Positions 26,932 to 36,190 of a stretch of 64,000 nt of DNA are shown here, one piece after another (the first letter of the stretch is position 1; the number at the start of each line of letters is the position of its first letter). The translations under genes were made by a program, and so were the position numbers. Origin of the DNA: Nostoc sp. 'Lobaria pulmonaria (5183) cyanobiont' (GTDB lineage: Bacteria; Cyanobacteriota; Cyanobacteriia; Cyanobacteriales; Nostocaceae); NCBI RefSeq assembly GCF_002949795.1, contig NZ_CP026692.1:1-64000 (forward strand), in the 5' to 3' direction. Below the pieces are notes generated by a model. That model saw nothing but the letters and a program-made list of their open reading frames with translations. It did not search any database and was not told the origin of the DNA.

Positions 26932-29900
26932 CTAATGACTAATTTGTTTAATCGGAATTTCAATCCAAAATTCTGTACCTAACTCTGGCACAGAATCACA
27001 TCTAAACACACCACCATGTTTATCTACGACAATCTGGTAACTAATTGACAACCCCAAGCCAGTGCCTTTTCCCACTGGCTTAGTTGTGAAAAAGGGATCG
27101 CAGATTCTTGCTCTGAGAGCTTCGGGTATTCCTGGCCCATTGTCTGCAATGCGAATGACTACACTCTTGATATTGCCTTCAAGTTCTCCAAAAGCAGTAC
27201 GGATAGTAATTTGACTGCTATGAGGTTTTGATTGAGATTCCGTGTAATCTTCTAAAGCATCGATCGCATTGCTTAAAACATTCATAAATACCTGATTTAG
27301 TGGCCCGGCATAGCAATCTACTAAAGGAAGGTTAGTATATTCTTTGACTAATTTTATCGCCGGACTTTCTGGTTTTGCTTTCAAGCGATGCTGCAAAATT
27401 AGCAAGGTGCTATCAATGCCCTCATGAATATCAACTGGTTTTTTTTCTGCTTCGTCAAGGCGAGAGAAGTTCCGTAAACCCAAGACAATCTGACGGATGC
27501 GATCGACCCCAATTTTCATGGAAGATAGAGTTTTGGGCAAATCTTCTATGATAAATTCTAAGTCGATCTCGAAGGCGCGATCGCTAATCTCAGGACTAGG
27601 GTTGGGAGTATTTTGGAAATAGAGGTCTAGGATACTGAGTAAATCTTGGGTGTAATCATTGACATGATTGATGTTGCCATAAATGAAGTTCACGGGGTTA
27701 TTAATTTCGTGAGCCACACCAGCTACCAGTTGACCTAGTGAGGACATTTTCTCAGTTTGGATCAGTTGGGTTTGAGTTTGCTTTAAATCATGCAAAGCTT
27801 GAGCCAGCTTTTGGGTGTGCTCTTTGGTTTGATTATGTAATTGAGCTTGTTGGAGTGCAACCCCAAGTTGATTGGCAATTTGAGTAATAAATTTAATTTC
27901 TGAGGCTTCCCAATGGCGGGGTGCAGAATTCTGGTAAGCTGCTAGCAAGCCCCATAGCTGTTGCCCGATAAATATAGGTGCGATCGCATAAGCCTTTGCT
28001 TGAATTTGCTCTAGAACTGCAACGTGGCATTGAGAGTGCCCAACTTCATAGATATCATCAACTGCAAAAGTTTCATTGTGACGATATCGCCCACCTTGGG
28101 TTTCCTGCAAATAGCTATCTTGCCAAACTGTATTAGTATTAGAATTTACTAACTTTATCCAACCATCGCCCACAAACTCGGCGATATATTCACCACTCCA
28201 ATCAGCCTGGAAGCGGTAGACTGCAACTCGATCTGCTTGTAATGATTTACAAATTTCTTGGGTGGTTGTCTGAAAAATCGCATCTAGATCGAGAGATTCT
28301 CTAACTTTCGCCACAACTTCAAACAATACCCGTTGTTGTTCTGCTGCTTGTTGCAAATCTAATGTCTGTTGTTGTGTTTGAGAGAGTAAATCAGCTTGCT
28401 GGAGTGCTACGCCCATTTGGGCGGCAATCTGACTGAGAAAGTTAACTTCAGAAGTTTTCCATTGCCGGGGGCCAGTGTGTTGATAAGTTGCTAGTAAACC
28501 CCAAAGTTTTTGCCCAACAAAAATCGGAGCAAGCACAAAAGCATGAATTTGAAACTGCTCTAGATTGTCGATATGACATTGAGCAAACCCCATCTTGTAG
28601 ATGTCATCGACTGCAAATGTTTCATTGTGGCGGTAACGTCCTCCCTGTGTATCTTGTAAGTAGGTATCATTCCAAATTGTATTAATACCTAGTTCTGACT
28701 CATTCGACCAATATGGACTAGCAGCCTCGAAATCTCCGACAAATTCACCACCCCAATTAGAATCAAAACGATAAACAGAAACGCGATCGGCTTTGATTAA
28801 TTGACAAACTTCTTTAGTTGTGGTTTGAAAAATCGTATTTGTGTCCAGAGATTCCCGAATTTCGGCAATAACTTTAAACACAGCCCGTTGTTGTTCAGCT
28901 GTCCGTTGTAACTCTACGGTGCGTCTTTTAACTTGTTTTTCTAAGTTTTCATTGAAGATTTGTACTTGTTGATATAATTCATACTGCTGAATTGCGGAAG
29001 CAAAGTGTTTACTGAGGTTTCTAGCCAGTTCAATATCTTCAACCGTCCATTTTTGAGCTTGTGCTTTTTTAAATTCGCGCCAAACTTCAAAGGATTGTCG
29101 GGGATACTGTTGCCTTTGATCGCTATCATATTGCCCCGCCCAGAGAGTTTCTGTATCTATTTCGCTGCGGAAAATACTTAAGTAGCCCAGTAATTGCTGA
29201 CGATATTGGAGCGGGATCATCAACATACTGCGAATTCTAGTTGGTTGAAAAGCAACTTGCAAACTTCGCAAGTCAGAAATTTTATATATATCTGAAATTG
29301 CCCAAACATCGTATTTACTAAACTTGTAGTGTTCTTGCCAGACGCTATACTGTTCTATGAGTGGATATATAGTTTGTTCTGGCATCACAGGTTGCTCTCC
29401 ACAGATATAAAGCTTGATACAAGTATTTCCTGGTATTAAGCATTCTATTAAGCTGATCGCGTTGCCATTGTGGAAATCAAAAGCTTCATTTCTAAGGCAA
29501 AGCCTGCCACCAACACCATTAAAGGCAGCAACAGCCTCTTCTAGGGCTGGCTGTAATACAATTGTTGGCAGTGAATGTAGCAGAGTCGCAATGCGATTAA
29601 CGATCGCTTCTCGTTCGGCTGTTTTGCGGACTTGAGTCAGAAGGGTACTTTGAGCGATCGCCATTGATAGCTGCTCGACTACCATTTGTATTGCTTCTAG
29701 TTCATATTCTGAAATCAAACGCGCTTCAGAATTATGAGACGCCAGCAGCCCCCAAAGTTGATCTTGATAGAGAATAGGCACTACCACAGAGGATTTTACC
29801 CCCATTGCCATCAAATATTCAACATGACAGGGGTCTACAGGGCGGTAACGGATCTCCTCTGATATAGTTTCTCCATTATCCAAGTCATGCAGGTGAATTT

Positions 29901-30297
29901 GACCAATTTCTTTAGTATCAACATTTACAACAGAACGCACCCGTGATTTAATAAATAGTTCACGGGCGGTGGGTGGAATATCATCAGCAGGGAAATTCAG
30001 TCCTAGTAGTGATGGCAAACGATTTTCGTAAATTGACTCAGCAATCACTTGACCACTATCATCAGGATGAAATTTGTAAATCATCACTCGGTCAGTTTTT
30101 AATAGCGATCGCACCTCTGCCGTTGTGACTGTGATAATTTCTTCCAACTCTAAGCTTCGTCGGATACGGTTTGTAATGCGGCGTAGTAAACTTTCTTCAT
30201 TACGATATAAAGGCAAATCTTGTTCAGAATTGGAGGTCATTGTTATAGCAAAATAAATTAATAATTTGAAAACTGACATAATTAAATCTAAAGACAT
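26932..30297 (-). CDS. Multi-GAF sensor histidine kinase, possible bilin photoreceptor
   Basis: 1121 residues (a start 19 codons in, ATG 30240, is equally likely). GAF1 (~45-215) is phytochrome-like: FPADDIPPTARELF with the DIP motif and C157-H158 in DPCHVEYLMAMGV. GAF2 (~230-445) is divergent. GAF3 (~475-640) and GAF4 (~660-820) are repeats of each other, each with TQGGRYRHNETFAVDDIY followed by C574-H575 (AQCHIDNLEQ) and C757-H758 (SQCHVAVLEQ) and LWGLLA. Cys-His at this place is the canonical chromophore attachment in phytochromes and cyanobacteriochromes. The kinase core has H863 in VAHEINNPVNF, N box NVLSNAIDAL, G boxes IADNGPGIP and GKGTGLGLSIS. No membrane helix: cytosolic. Light sensing is inferred. 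No response regulator adjacent. Confidence 0.88.
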   Translation of the reverse strand: MSLDLIMSVFKLLIYFAITMTSNSEQDLPLYRNEESLLRRITNRIRRSLELEEIITVTTAEVRSLLKTDRVMIYKFHPDDSGQVIAESIYENRLPSLLGLNFPADDIPPTARELFIKSRVRSVVNVDTKEIGQIHLHDLDNGETISEEIRYRPVDPCHVEYLMAMGVKSSVVVPILYQDQLWGLLASHNSEARLISEYELEAIQMVVEQLSMAIAQSTLLTQVRKTAEREAIVNRIATLLHSLPTIVLQPALEEAVAAFNGVGGRLCLRNEAFDFHNGNAISLIECLIPGNTCIKLYICGEQPVMPEQTIYPLIEQYSVWQEHYKFSKYDVWAISDIYKISDLRSLQVAFQPTRIRSMLMIPLQYRQQLLGYLSIFRSEIDTETLWAGQYDSDQRQQYPRQSFEVWREFKKAQAQKWTVEDIELARNLSKHFASAIQQYELYQQVQIFNENLEKQVKRRTVELQRTAEQQRAVFKVIAEIRESLDTNTIFQTTTKEVCQLIKADRVSVYRFDSNWGGEFVGDFEAASPYWSNESELGINTIWNDTYLQDTQGGRYRHNETFAVDDIYKMGFAQCHIDNLEQFQIHAFVLAPIFVGQKLWGLLATYQHTGPRQWKTSEVNFLSQIAAQMGVALQQADLLSQTQQQTLDLQQAAEQQRVLFEVVAKVRESLDLDAIFQTTTQEICKSLQADRVAVYRFQADWSGEYIAEFVGDGWIKLVNSNTNTVWQDSYLQETQGGRYRHNETFAVDDIYEVGHSQCHVAVLEQIQAKAYAIAPIFIGQQLWGLLAAYQNSAPRHWEASEIKFITQIANQLGVALQQAQLHNQTKEHTQKLAQALHDLKQTQTQLIQTEKMSSLGQLVAGVAHEINNPVNFIYGNINHVNDYTQDLLSILDLYFQNTPNPSPEISDRAFEIDLEFIIEDLPKTLSSMKIGVDRIRQIVLGLRNFSRLDEAEKKPVDIHEGIDSTLLILQHRLKAKPESPAIKLVKEYTNLPLVDCYAGPLNQVFMNVLSNAIDALEDYTESQSKPHSSQITIRTAFGELEGNIKSVVIRIADNGPGIPEALRARICDPFFTTKPVGKGTGLGLSISYQIVVDKHGGVFRCDSVPELGTEFWIEIPIKQISH

Positions 30298-30495
30298 TGT
30301 GATTTTTTTTTCATCATTTTGTCTTCAGTAAAACTACGGTCAAATCACTAGTAAAAATATTTATTTGCCTTTTATCAAAATTCACCAAAAAATCATAAAA
30401 ACAGACGCTAAAAAAGTTGCGTCTGTACTAGGTGCAAGAGAAAATTCTTGCTTTTTAGTTTTGACTTTTTGTTGACAGAGTAACGTTCAACAAAA

Positions 30496-31683
30496 TTAAA
30501 CTCTTGTGTTGTCAGCAAAGCGGATTTTTAGATAGTCATTTTCCATCTTTGCTCCGCCTGGTTGTAGTGCTGCTAAGGCTTGTGGCAAAACTAAGTTACG
30601 ACGATGGTTGCCAATAGTAATGTTTAATTCGTCTCCAGTTTTACTGAGTTGAACTTGGTCTTTAGGGATACCAGGTAAGTAAATTTCTAAGCTGTATTGG
30701 TTTTCCTCTTGTACTACTCTAAGAGTTGTTTCTTTGTAATAAACCTGAGTCGGATCTTCATCTTTATAAAGAGTTTCTTTCAGGCGTTCTAATGAAGCTA
30801 ATCCACACATTTCCTCAGAAAATAGGGGAACTTCTTTCACAGGCAGAGGGTGAAAATCATTATGAATTTCCTGACGATATTGCTCCTGACTTTCCTTCCA
30901 ACGTTGGAAAAATGGATCTTGGACTTCATTGGGAATAATCCGATTAGCCACGACTAAATCTGTTGCAACATTATACAAACTCAGATAAGCATGGGCGCGG
31001 AGTGACTCTTTAATCACCATTTTTTCGGGATTAGTTACCAGACGCACTGAGGTTTGAGTATTATCTGTTAATACTTTTTCTAGAGCTTCAATTTGTTCAT
31101 AAAACTCATAAGGTGCATCCATTACTTCTTTATCTGGTAGCGAAAAACCAGCAATTGGTCTAAAAAAAGGTTCAACCAGAGGTCGAAGTGCCACCGAGAT
31201 GTTTTGAAATGGTTTGTAAAAACGGCGCATATACCAGCCACCGACTTCAGGTAAACTCAGCAAGCGCAGTGCTGTGCCAGTGGGGGCTGAGTCGATAATT
31301 AAAACATCAAACTCACCTTCATCGTAATGGCGTTTCATCCTTACCAAGCCAAAAATCTCATCCATGCCTGGTAAAATTGCCAATTCTTCCGCTTGTACGC
31401 CATCTAAACCCCTTGCCTGTAAAACTTGGGTAATATAACGTTTCACAGCACCCCAGTTTCCCTCCAGTTCTTGCAGCGCATCCAGTTCAGCAGCCCACAG
31501 ATTTGGGCGAATTTTTCGGGGTGTATGTCCCAGTTCCATGTCAAAACTGTCTGCTAGGGAGTGGGCGGGATCTGTACTTAAAACCAATGTCTGATAGCCG
31601 AGTTCTGCACAACGGAGTCCAGTTGCAGCAGCGACGGAAGTTTTGCCCACACCGCCTTTACCAGTCATCAAAATTACACGCAT
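30496..31683 (-). CDS. ArsA/GET3-family ATPase with HSP20-like C-terminus
   Basis: 395 residues. N-terminal deviant Walker [18 protein letters not shown] (6-22), switch [14 protein letters not shown], and [20 protein letters not shown] (switch II) define the ArsA/TRC40 SIMIBI ATPase family. The last ~75 residues ([46 protein letters not shown]) match the ArsA_HSP20 domain found in cyanobacterial and chloroplast-lineage members. With no ArsB or arsenic genes around, a role in protein targeting or assembly is likelier than arsenite export. Cytosolic. Stand-alone. Confidence 0.9.
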   Translation of the reverse strand: MRVILMTGKGGVGKTSVAAATGLRCAELGYQTLVLSTDPAHSLADSFDMELGHTPRKIRPNLWAAELDALQELEGNWGAVKRYITQVLQARGLDGVQAEELAILPGMDEIFGLVRMKRHYDEGEFDVLIIDSAPTGTALRLLSLPEVGGWYMRRFYKPFQNISVALRPLVEPFFRPIAGFSLPDKEVMDAPYEFYEQIEALEKVLTDNTQTSVRLVTNPEKMVIKESLRAHAYLSLYNVATDLVVANRIIPNEVQDPFFQRWKESQEQYRQEIHNDFHPLPVKEVPLFSEEMCGLASLERLKETLYKDEDPTQVYYKETTLRVVQEENQYSLEIYLPGIPKDQVQLSKTGDELNITIGNHRRNLVLPQALAALQPGGAKMENDYLKIRFADNTRV

Positions 31684-31789
31684 AGATGCTTTTTTCCTGC
31701 CTGAGGATTTTATTACATTTATTTACATTATCGACTGTTTAAGGAAAATAAATGTTGTCTAAACACGTCTAGGCATTAATTATGAGTAT

Positions 31790-32071
31790 TTACCCTAACT
31801 CATCCGTTGGGTTTTGCTGCAATAGCCGATCGAGTTTAGTTTCCAGTGCTGAGAGTTTTTTAAGAATTGTGGGGCGATCGCCATCAAGAGAAATTAGTAA
31901 ATTGGTTATTCTCTCTTGTATGTTTGTTAATTGTGCTACTGCATTCTGGATTTGAAGCATTCCTTCTCGGAGTTCTTGGCGTTCCTGACGTGCTTCCGCC
32001 ATTTCATCTAACATAGCTTGGACTGTTTTAGCATTACTCTCAAGTAGATGTTTGAGTTCTTTATCAGTCAT
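31790..32071 (-). CDS. Small coiled-coil protein
   Basis: 93 residues, almost entirely helical: MAEARQERQELREGMLQ, AVAQLTNIQERITNLLIS and LKKLSALETKLDRLLQQ show heptad character. No catalytic motif. Similar short coiled-coil proteins are common in Nostocales, often of unknown function. Transcribed in the same direction as the ArsA-like gene but 106 bases before it. Confidence 0.6.
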   Translation of the reverse strand: MTDKELKHLLESNAKTVQAMLDEMAEARQERQELREGMLQIQNAVAQLTNIQERITNLLISLDGDRPTILKKLSALETKLDRLLQQNPTDELG

Positions 32072-32207
32072 TGCGATCGCGCTTTGGAATTGAGTTTATT
32101 ATTCACTCTAAAGTATTGGGGGATTTTGTTTCAATCCCCCGTAGAGCAGCACAACTGTGCTAACCTGCACTATGGCCTAATTACCTGAAAATTGCGATCG
32201 GGGCTGT

Positions 32208-32585
32208 TTACTGGCTCAACATGGCAAAAGCTTGCTCAACAAGCATCTTAGCTTTGTGCAAGTTCAACAGCTTTTCCTGTTCAAATCTATCTGGATAAGC
32301 CATTTTCCTACCTTCCAGCGTTAGGCGAATCAGTGCTATTTGCTCATCTGTGGGTGAACTCATCTCATCGATTGCTGCGCCAATATACTGAAAAGTCGTG
32401 AAAGTGGGAGCCTTTAACCCTCTTCCCTCTTGCATCTGATGTAGGGCTAGTTGTGGGAATGCCATTAGAGAAGTGATGTAAGAAACTTTGTATCCTGAGT
32501 TTCCTGTCGGCTTGATACCGTAGCGTCGGCATAAATCGCGTAACTCTTGGATGGTTTTGATTTCAAGTTCGGAACGCGTAAACAT
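32208..32585 (-). CDS. Hypothetical protein with SAP-like helix-extension-helix
   Basis: 125 residues. The N-terminus (IKTIQELRDLCRRYGIKPTG, then YKVSYITSLMAF) fits a SAP/HeH DNA-binding motif: a helix beginning with the pattern 'xxELRxLCxxYGIKPTGxxxKxxLI'. The rest (DEQIALIRLTLEGRKMAYPD, LHKAKMLVEQAFAMLSQ) is helical and unrecognised. Nucleic-acid binding is suggested, not shown. Confidence 0.55.
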   Translation of the reverse strand: MFTRSELEIKTIQELRDLCRRYGIKPTGNSGYKVSYITSLMAFPQLALHQMQEGRGLKAPTFTTFQYIGAAIDEMSSPTDEQIALIRLTLEGRKMAYPDRFEQEKLLNLHKAKMLVEQAFAMLSQ

Positions 32586-32711
32586 AAAATAGAAGTGTCT
32601 CGTTTCTAATGGGATATTTGGTGGGTATCTAGTTTCTCAGGCGAAATACCCACTAATAAATCATTATTCAATACGTATATCAATTAGTCCAGATATATTA
32701 AGTAACGTAAA

Positions 32712-32906
32712 GTGTCTAAAGATAATCGTGGAAATCCAGAAATTAAAAATCATGGTTTTAAAACTGACAGAGATAAACCATTGACTGAATACATAAATTT
32801 GCGAGTCACAAAGGAAATGAAGGAAGAGGTAAAAGCTAAAGACGATCCTCCAGAATTTTGCCGTCGTGCTATCCAAAAAGCATTAGATGAAGAGAAAGAG
32901 AAGTAG
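32712..32906 (+). CDS. Small ribbon-helix-helix-like protein
   Basis: 64 residues with a GTG start. Charged N-terminus, then LTEYINLRVTKEMKEEVKAK followed by FCRRAIQKALDEEKEK: a beta strand with alternating residues (YINLRV) and two helices, as in ribbon-helix-helix DNA-binding or antitoxin proteins. No toxin gene adjacent, so an antitoxin role is unsupported. No clear ribosome-binding site. Confidence 0.5.
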   Translation: MSKDNRGNPEIKNHGFKTDRDKPLTEYINLRVTKEMKEEVKAKDDPPEFCRRAIQKALDEEKEK

Positions 32907-32918
32907 TGCTTATTTTTC

Positions 32919-32990
32919 CTACTCTAACTCTTCTGGATCAATTCCCAATTCCTTCAATCTAGCCTTCAGTTCTTCCACTTGCTGGTGTGC
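32919..32990 (-). pseudogene. Tail of a Uma2-family-type protein
   Basis: Minus-strand open trace HQQVEELKARLKELGIDPEE and LE before TAG (32919-32921). LxxRLxELGIDPEEL is the typical ending of cyanobacterial Uma2-family (PD-(D/E)XK) proteins with a coiled-coil tail. An in-frame stop at about 32991 and lack of upstream homology show only the tail remains. Confidence 0.4.
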
Positions 32991-33085
32991 TATTTAAGTT
33001 TCTCGTTCATAAAGATTAATGGCTTTTGTTGTTACGTTTAGTGTAATAGCAATCACCTGTTCAGATATATCAATTATTAACTTTT

Positions 33086-33463
33086 TCAAGAGAAAAAATG
33101 CTGCTTCACCACATCTAGGCGTGAACAATTCCAATAATCGATATGAGAGACAATCAAACCATCAGAGTTAAGACCTAATTCACTCCAACCAGGAATAGAG
33201 ATCCGTGGCTTCCAGGGGAGAGGGGTATTCCAACTGAGTGTCCACTCAGTTTTTATTGTGTCTCCTAAACGTTGAATATTATGTAAGTCCATCTTGGGAT
33301 CTAAAAACCAAGTTTGGATAAAATTAATCATTACTTTGTAACGTTTAACACCACGGAATTTATTCAGTGGGTCTTGAAAATAAACGTTTGGAGTGTAAAT
33401 ACTGTAAGTTTGATTGACTGGGAATCTTTGATAGTCTTCTTTGAGGATTTCAATGATATCCAT
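33086..33463 (-). CDS. DUF2358 family protein
   Basis: 125 residues, NTF2-like fold expected. The N-terminal LKEDYQRFPVNQTYSIY, YFQDPLNKFRGVKRYK, FIQTWFLDP and the end SHIDYWNCSRLDVVKQHFF match the DUF2358 family that is shared by cyanobacteria and plastid-bearing plants. Function unknown. Downstream of the next gene on the same strand by 46 bases, so possibly co-transcribed. Confidence 0.75.
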   Translation of the reverse strand: MDIIEILKEDYQRFPVNQTYSIYTPNVYFQDPLNKFRGVKRYKVMINFIQTWFLDPKMDLHNIQRLGDTIKTEWTLSWNTPLPWKPRISIPGWSELGLNSDGLIVSHIDYWNCSRLDVVKQHFFS

Positions 33464-33509
33464 GATAGATAAATATATCTGTAAATTGGTTTAATATGAA
33501 AACTGAAAA

Positions 33510-34073
33510 TCAACCCTCATTCCATAAACGTTCTAACTGACGCCGCCAAGCAGTTAGGACTTCTTCTCGCCCTTGTGAAGTTTGATTCATTTCGCCCATC
33601 ATTCCTTCGGCGTAAAAGCGATCTAAGCTTTGCATAGTAGCTTGTAGAGATTGTCCTTGCTGTTTTGCTGCCTGAATAATTTGTCGGATGCGGCTTTCAA
33701 CTAGTTGATTAAAGACATTCTCTAATCTAGCCTGATGGAGAGATAAAAGCCGGTTGATTGCATTGGACAAATCTGCACTCACTAAAGTTCCACTGTGATG
33801 TTGAAATACCCCCCAAATTACCCTTTCATACAAAGCGTAACGTACTTCCTGAGTGTCATCAAAGTTGGCTTCTAGGAACTGTTCTAAAAATGGTTGGGCT
33901 TCTTGAATGGGCAGAATAGGCAGTAAAACTCGCAGCCAAGTATTATCTTCGGAAAGCAGCACCAACAGCCGAAAAGTAGGAGTGTCTATTTGCCACGAGC
34001 CAGGAGCAGTCGTAGCAACAGCCGATGTGTCAAATAATTCTGTGAGCGTAGCCGCAATTTCTTCAGGTGTCAT
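33510..34073 (-). CDS. Conserved cyanobacterial hypothetical protein
   Basis: 187 residues. N-terminal half (SWQIDTPTFRLLVLLSEDNT, WLRVLLPILPIQEAQPFLEQ, EVRYALYERVIWGVFQHHSG) has the alternating pattern of a YbjN/type III-chaperone-like alpha/beta fold; the C-terminal half is helical (RQIIQAAKQQGQSLQATMQS). No signal or membrane segment. I do not recognise a specific function. Confidence 0.6.
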   Translation of the reverse strand: MTPEEIAATLTELFDTSAVATTAPGSWQIDTPTFRLLVLLSEDNTWLRVLLPILPIQEAQPFLEQFLEANFDDTQEVRYALYERVIWGVFQHHSGTLVSADLSNAINRLLSLHQARLENVFNQLVESRIRQIIQAAKQQGQSLQATMQSLDRFYAEGMMGEMNQTSQGREEVLTAWRRQLERLWNEG

Positions 34074-34162
34074 AACTTTTTATCTAGATATAGCCTCTAG
34101 ATTAGCGCAGAGGTGCATCAACTTATTCACTAGAATGCTTGCTTGTCCAGTCTGAAAACGCA

Positions 34163-34194
34163 GTGGGGGCGCACAGCTAGGTGTACGCCCCCAC
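34163..34194. repeat. Short GC-rich hairpin
   Basis: GTGGGGGCGCAC and its near-complement GTGTACGCCCCCAC flank a six-base loop. It resembles, but is not identical to, the 28-bp palindromes at 25293 and 51660 and may belong to the same broad family. Lies between the 33510 and 34230 genes. Confidence 0.5.
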
Positions 34195-34229
34195 GAATGA
34201 ATGTATTCCACCGAATTGAAATATCTGAT

Positions 34230-34925
34230 TTAAATAAGCGAATTGCTTAAAAACACAATACCGATCGCACAAAAAGCGAAGCCAGCAAGGCTGATCCAAG
34301 GTAAAATTCGATTTATTTCTCCCATACCCATCGCAACACCAATTTTTCTGGCACTCATCGCAACCGCAAACAGAGTTAAGGTAATACCTAGTATATAGGT
34401 AACTACTGGTATTATTCCTGCCGCAACAATAGATTCAGCATTAGCGTAACCCTGAAATAAACCAGCACTGATGCCCAGCAGAGCAAGCACCAGAAAGTTT
34501 AGTTGATTTGGCATCATCAGCATAGTACCAAAAATAATGGTAGAAATGGCGATGGCTGCGCCAACGCTTTCAGCGATCGCTATTTCTGTGCCTGGTAAAT
34601 TTAGCTGGAATATATGAATTACAATGCCCAAAACTGTTGCGAAGACAAAACATCCAGCGATCGCAGCGCCATGAACAAACACAGATGAGAGTAAGCCAAT
34701 AGCAACAATACCAACTAAACAATTTAAACTAATTACTGGATCTGCCAATCCCCAGAGAAAGGCTTCCCAGCCGTTAGAAATGCTATGGTCAAATGGTGTT
34801 CCACTCAATGAACTCAGTAAGCTAATTAAAATTAAAGCTGCGATCGCCCCAACATGGCGATCCATGAACTTTGAGGTATTAAGTTCCCCCCAAGTATGGG
34901 ATTGTGATAATTTAGTCTTGAACAT
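34230..34925 (-). CDS. HupE/UreJ-like membrane protein lacking the His ligands
   Basis: 231 residues with about seven hydrophobic segments. The arrangement follows HupE/UreJ metal (nickel) permeases: WEAFLWGLADPVISLNCL (about 53-70) stands where relatives have GFxHPLxGxDHLL, and GLFQGYANAE (about 155-164) where they have LFHGYAHGxE. The histidines and aspartate thought to bind metal are replaced (A61, N68, Q157, N162), so nickel transport by the usual mechanism seems unlikely. Cytoplasmic membrane. No hydrogenase or urease genes are nearby. Could be a diverged paralogue with another role. Confidence 0.6.
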   Translation of the reverse strand: MFKTKLSQSHTWGELNTSKFMDRHVGAIAALILISLLSSLSGTPFDHSISNGWEAFLWGLADPVISLNCLVGIVAIGLLSSVFVHGAAIAGCFVFATVLGIVIHIFQLNLPGTEIAIAESVGAAIAISTIIFGTMLMMPNQLNFLVLALLGISAGLFQGYANAESIVAAGIIPVVTYILGITLTLFAVAMSARKIGVAMGMGEINRILPWISLAGFAFCAIGIVFLSNSLI

Positions 34926-35259
34926 CGCTATATACCAAATTAGTTTTTAGGTAATTTATACTACCCACCTACCCCAAAAAACTAACGTGGTAATTGCCCT
35001 AAATCGTATTAACTTCATAAAGTGATGTAAAGCCGCAGTGGTAGAAAAAGTTCTCTCATAAGCAAGTAGGATCGGGCTATTGATATTGAGATTTAAGATG
35101 CGATCGCTCGCTAATCAAGAATCGACTCTAAAATAAAAAAATATTTTTATAAAACTGCTTCTATAATTTGAATAATTAACAATTACTTTATTTGCGATCG
35201 CATTATCTTAAAGCAGTATATATGTGTAGCACTGTTTTTACTTTTTAATTTTCGTTAAT
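34926..35259. other. Gene-free gap
   Basis: AT-rich intergenic sequence with two HIP1-type sites (GCGATCGC around 35100 and 35195). No open frame, hairpin or repeat worth naming was seen. Confidence 0.5.
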
Positions 35260-36087
35260 TTATTCTGACTCCTGAATACTTACTTCTGAATGATTTCTGA
35301 CGATATGCTCAGCTAAATTTTGAATAATTTGGGCATCTGTTTCACTTAAACTTTCCAACTCAATTCTGTTATTTTCTTGTGGGGTACTAGAATCGCTACT
35401 ATATATACGACGACTCAAGCCTATGGGACTATTATCATAAAATGTTGTATAGAATACACACGCTGCAACATACGATCCAATCGGACTAGGGTGGCTTTGA
35501 TCGGAGCTGTAAAGGTTTAATTTCACATTCGCTTCTTGAACTTTTTGCCAAGCAATTCCCACAGGTGCAACTTTAGCATTCAGTTCTTTAGCAATGGTCA
35601 TGTAAGCATCAGTCAATATCTGTTGCGTTTCTGGTTGATCTTGCTTTGCCCAAGTCAAGTAAAACACTGTTTGGGAATTAACTCGTTTAATTTTAGCATC
35701 AAACAGACTAGCATACTTGTACATTTCCTTGGGATTGGTAATTGGTAAAGTACTTTGCTCTTGCAGTACTACGTAATCCCAGCGTTTCGCTTTCAAAAGC
35801 TTGAGTGCTTCACCACGTTTCCAGTGGTTTTTGAGTGTAGCTCCACCAACCACAACCATTTCAGTTTCCAGCGTTTTAGGTTCTTTCGCTGAAGCCGCCA
35901 ACTGTTGCGTCAACCAAGGAAGATCGTTGAAATAGGTATAGCTGTTGCCAATAAATAAAACTCTGATTGCCTGCTGTTCGCCTACTGGGAAGGAATTTGC
36001 CTGAATCTGCCTTCCTAACATCTTAAACAAGACAATTATCAGAAAGAGGAATAAACATACATATACTATGTTGGTGTTGCTCATCAT
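35260..36087 (-). CDS. SGNH/GDSL-type hydrolase with N-terminal membrane anchor
   Basis: 275 residues from ATG 36087. A hydrophobic segment (IVYVCLFLFLIIVLFKML) near the N-terminus is a signal anchor. The catalytic domain has the SGNH blocks: VLFIGNSYTYFNDLP (block I, nucleophile Ser), a Gly in VVGGATLKNHW, YVVLQEQS (block III position) and the D-x-x-H in SSDQSHPSPIGSYVAA. An ester- or acetyl-hydrolase at the cell surface or periplasm is likely. A longer frame to 36252 exists, but its extra codons overlap the opposite-strand nuclease remnant and lack a ribosome-binding site. Confidence 0.78.
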   Translation of the reverse strand: MMSNTNIVYVCLFLFLIIVLFKMLGRQIQANSFPVGEQQAIRVLFIGNSYTYFNDLPWLTQQLAASAKEPKTLETEMVVVGGATLKNHWKRGEALKLLKAKRWDYVVLQEQSTLPITNPKEMYKYASLFDAKIKRVNSQTVFYLTWAKQDQPETQQILTDAYMTIAKELNAKVAPVGIAWQKVQEANVKLNLYSSDQSHPSPIGSYVAACVFYTTFYDNSPIGLSRRIYSSDSSTPQENNRIELESLSETDAQIIQNLAEHIVRNHSEVSIQESE

Positions 36088-36190
36088 CCCTGAAACCTTT
36101 GCAGTATAACTTAATTCTTGGATGGGATTTTTTTGGAAATAGTTCTGACTCTTGATGAGTATATGAAAGTTTTCCCAACAAATTGCAAAT

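Noticed and set aside
32664..32876. 70-residue minus-strand frame opposite the small RHH-like gene
   Set aside because: Phe/Ile-rich shadow; the plus-strand frame has the better coding pattern.
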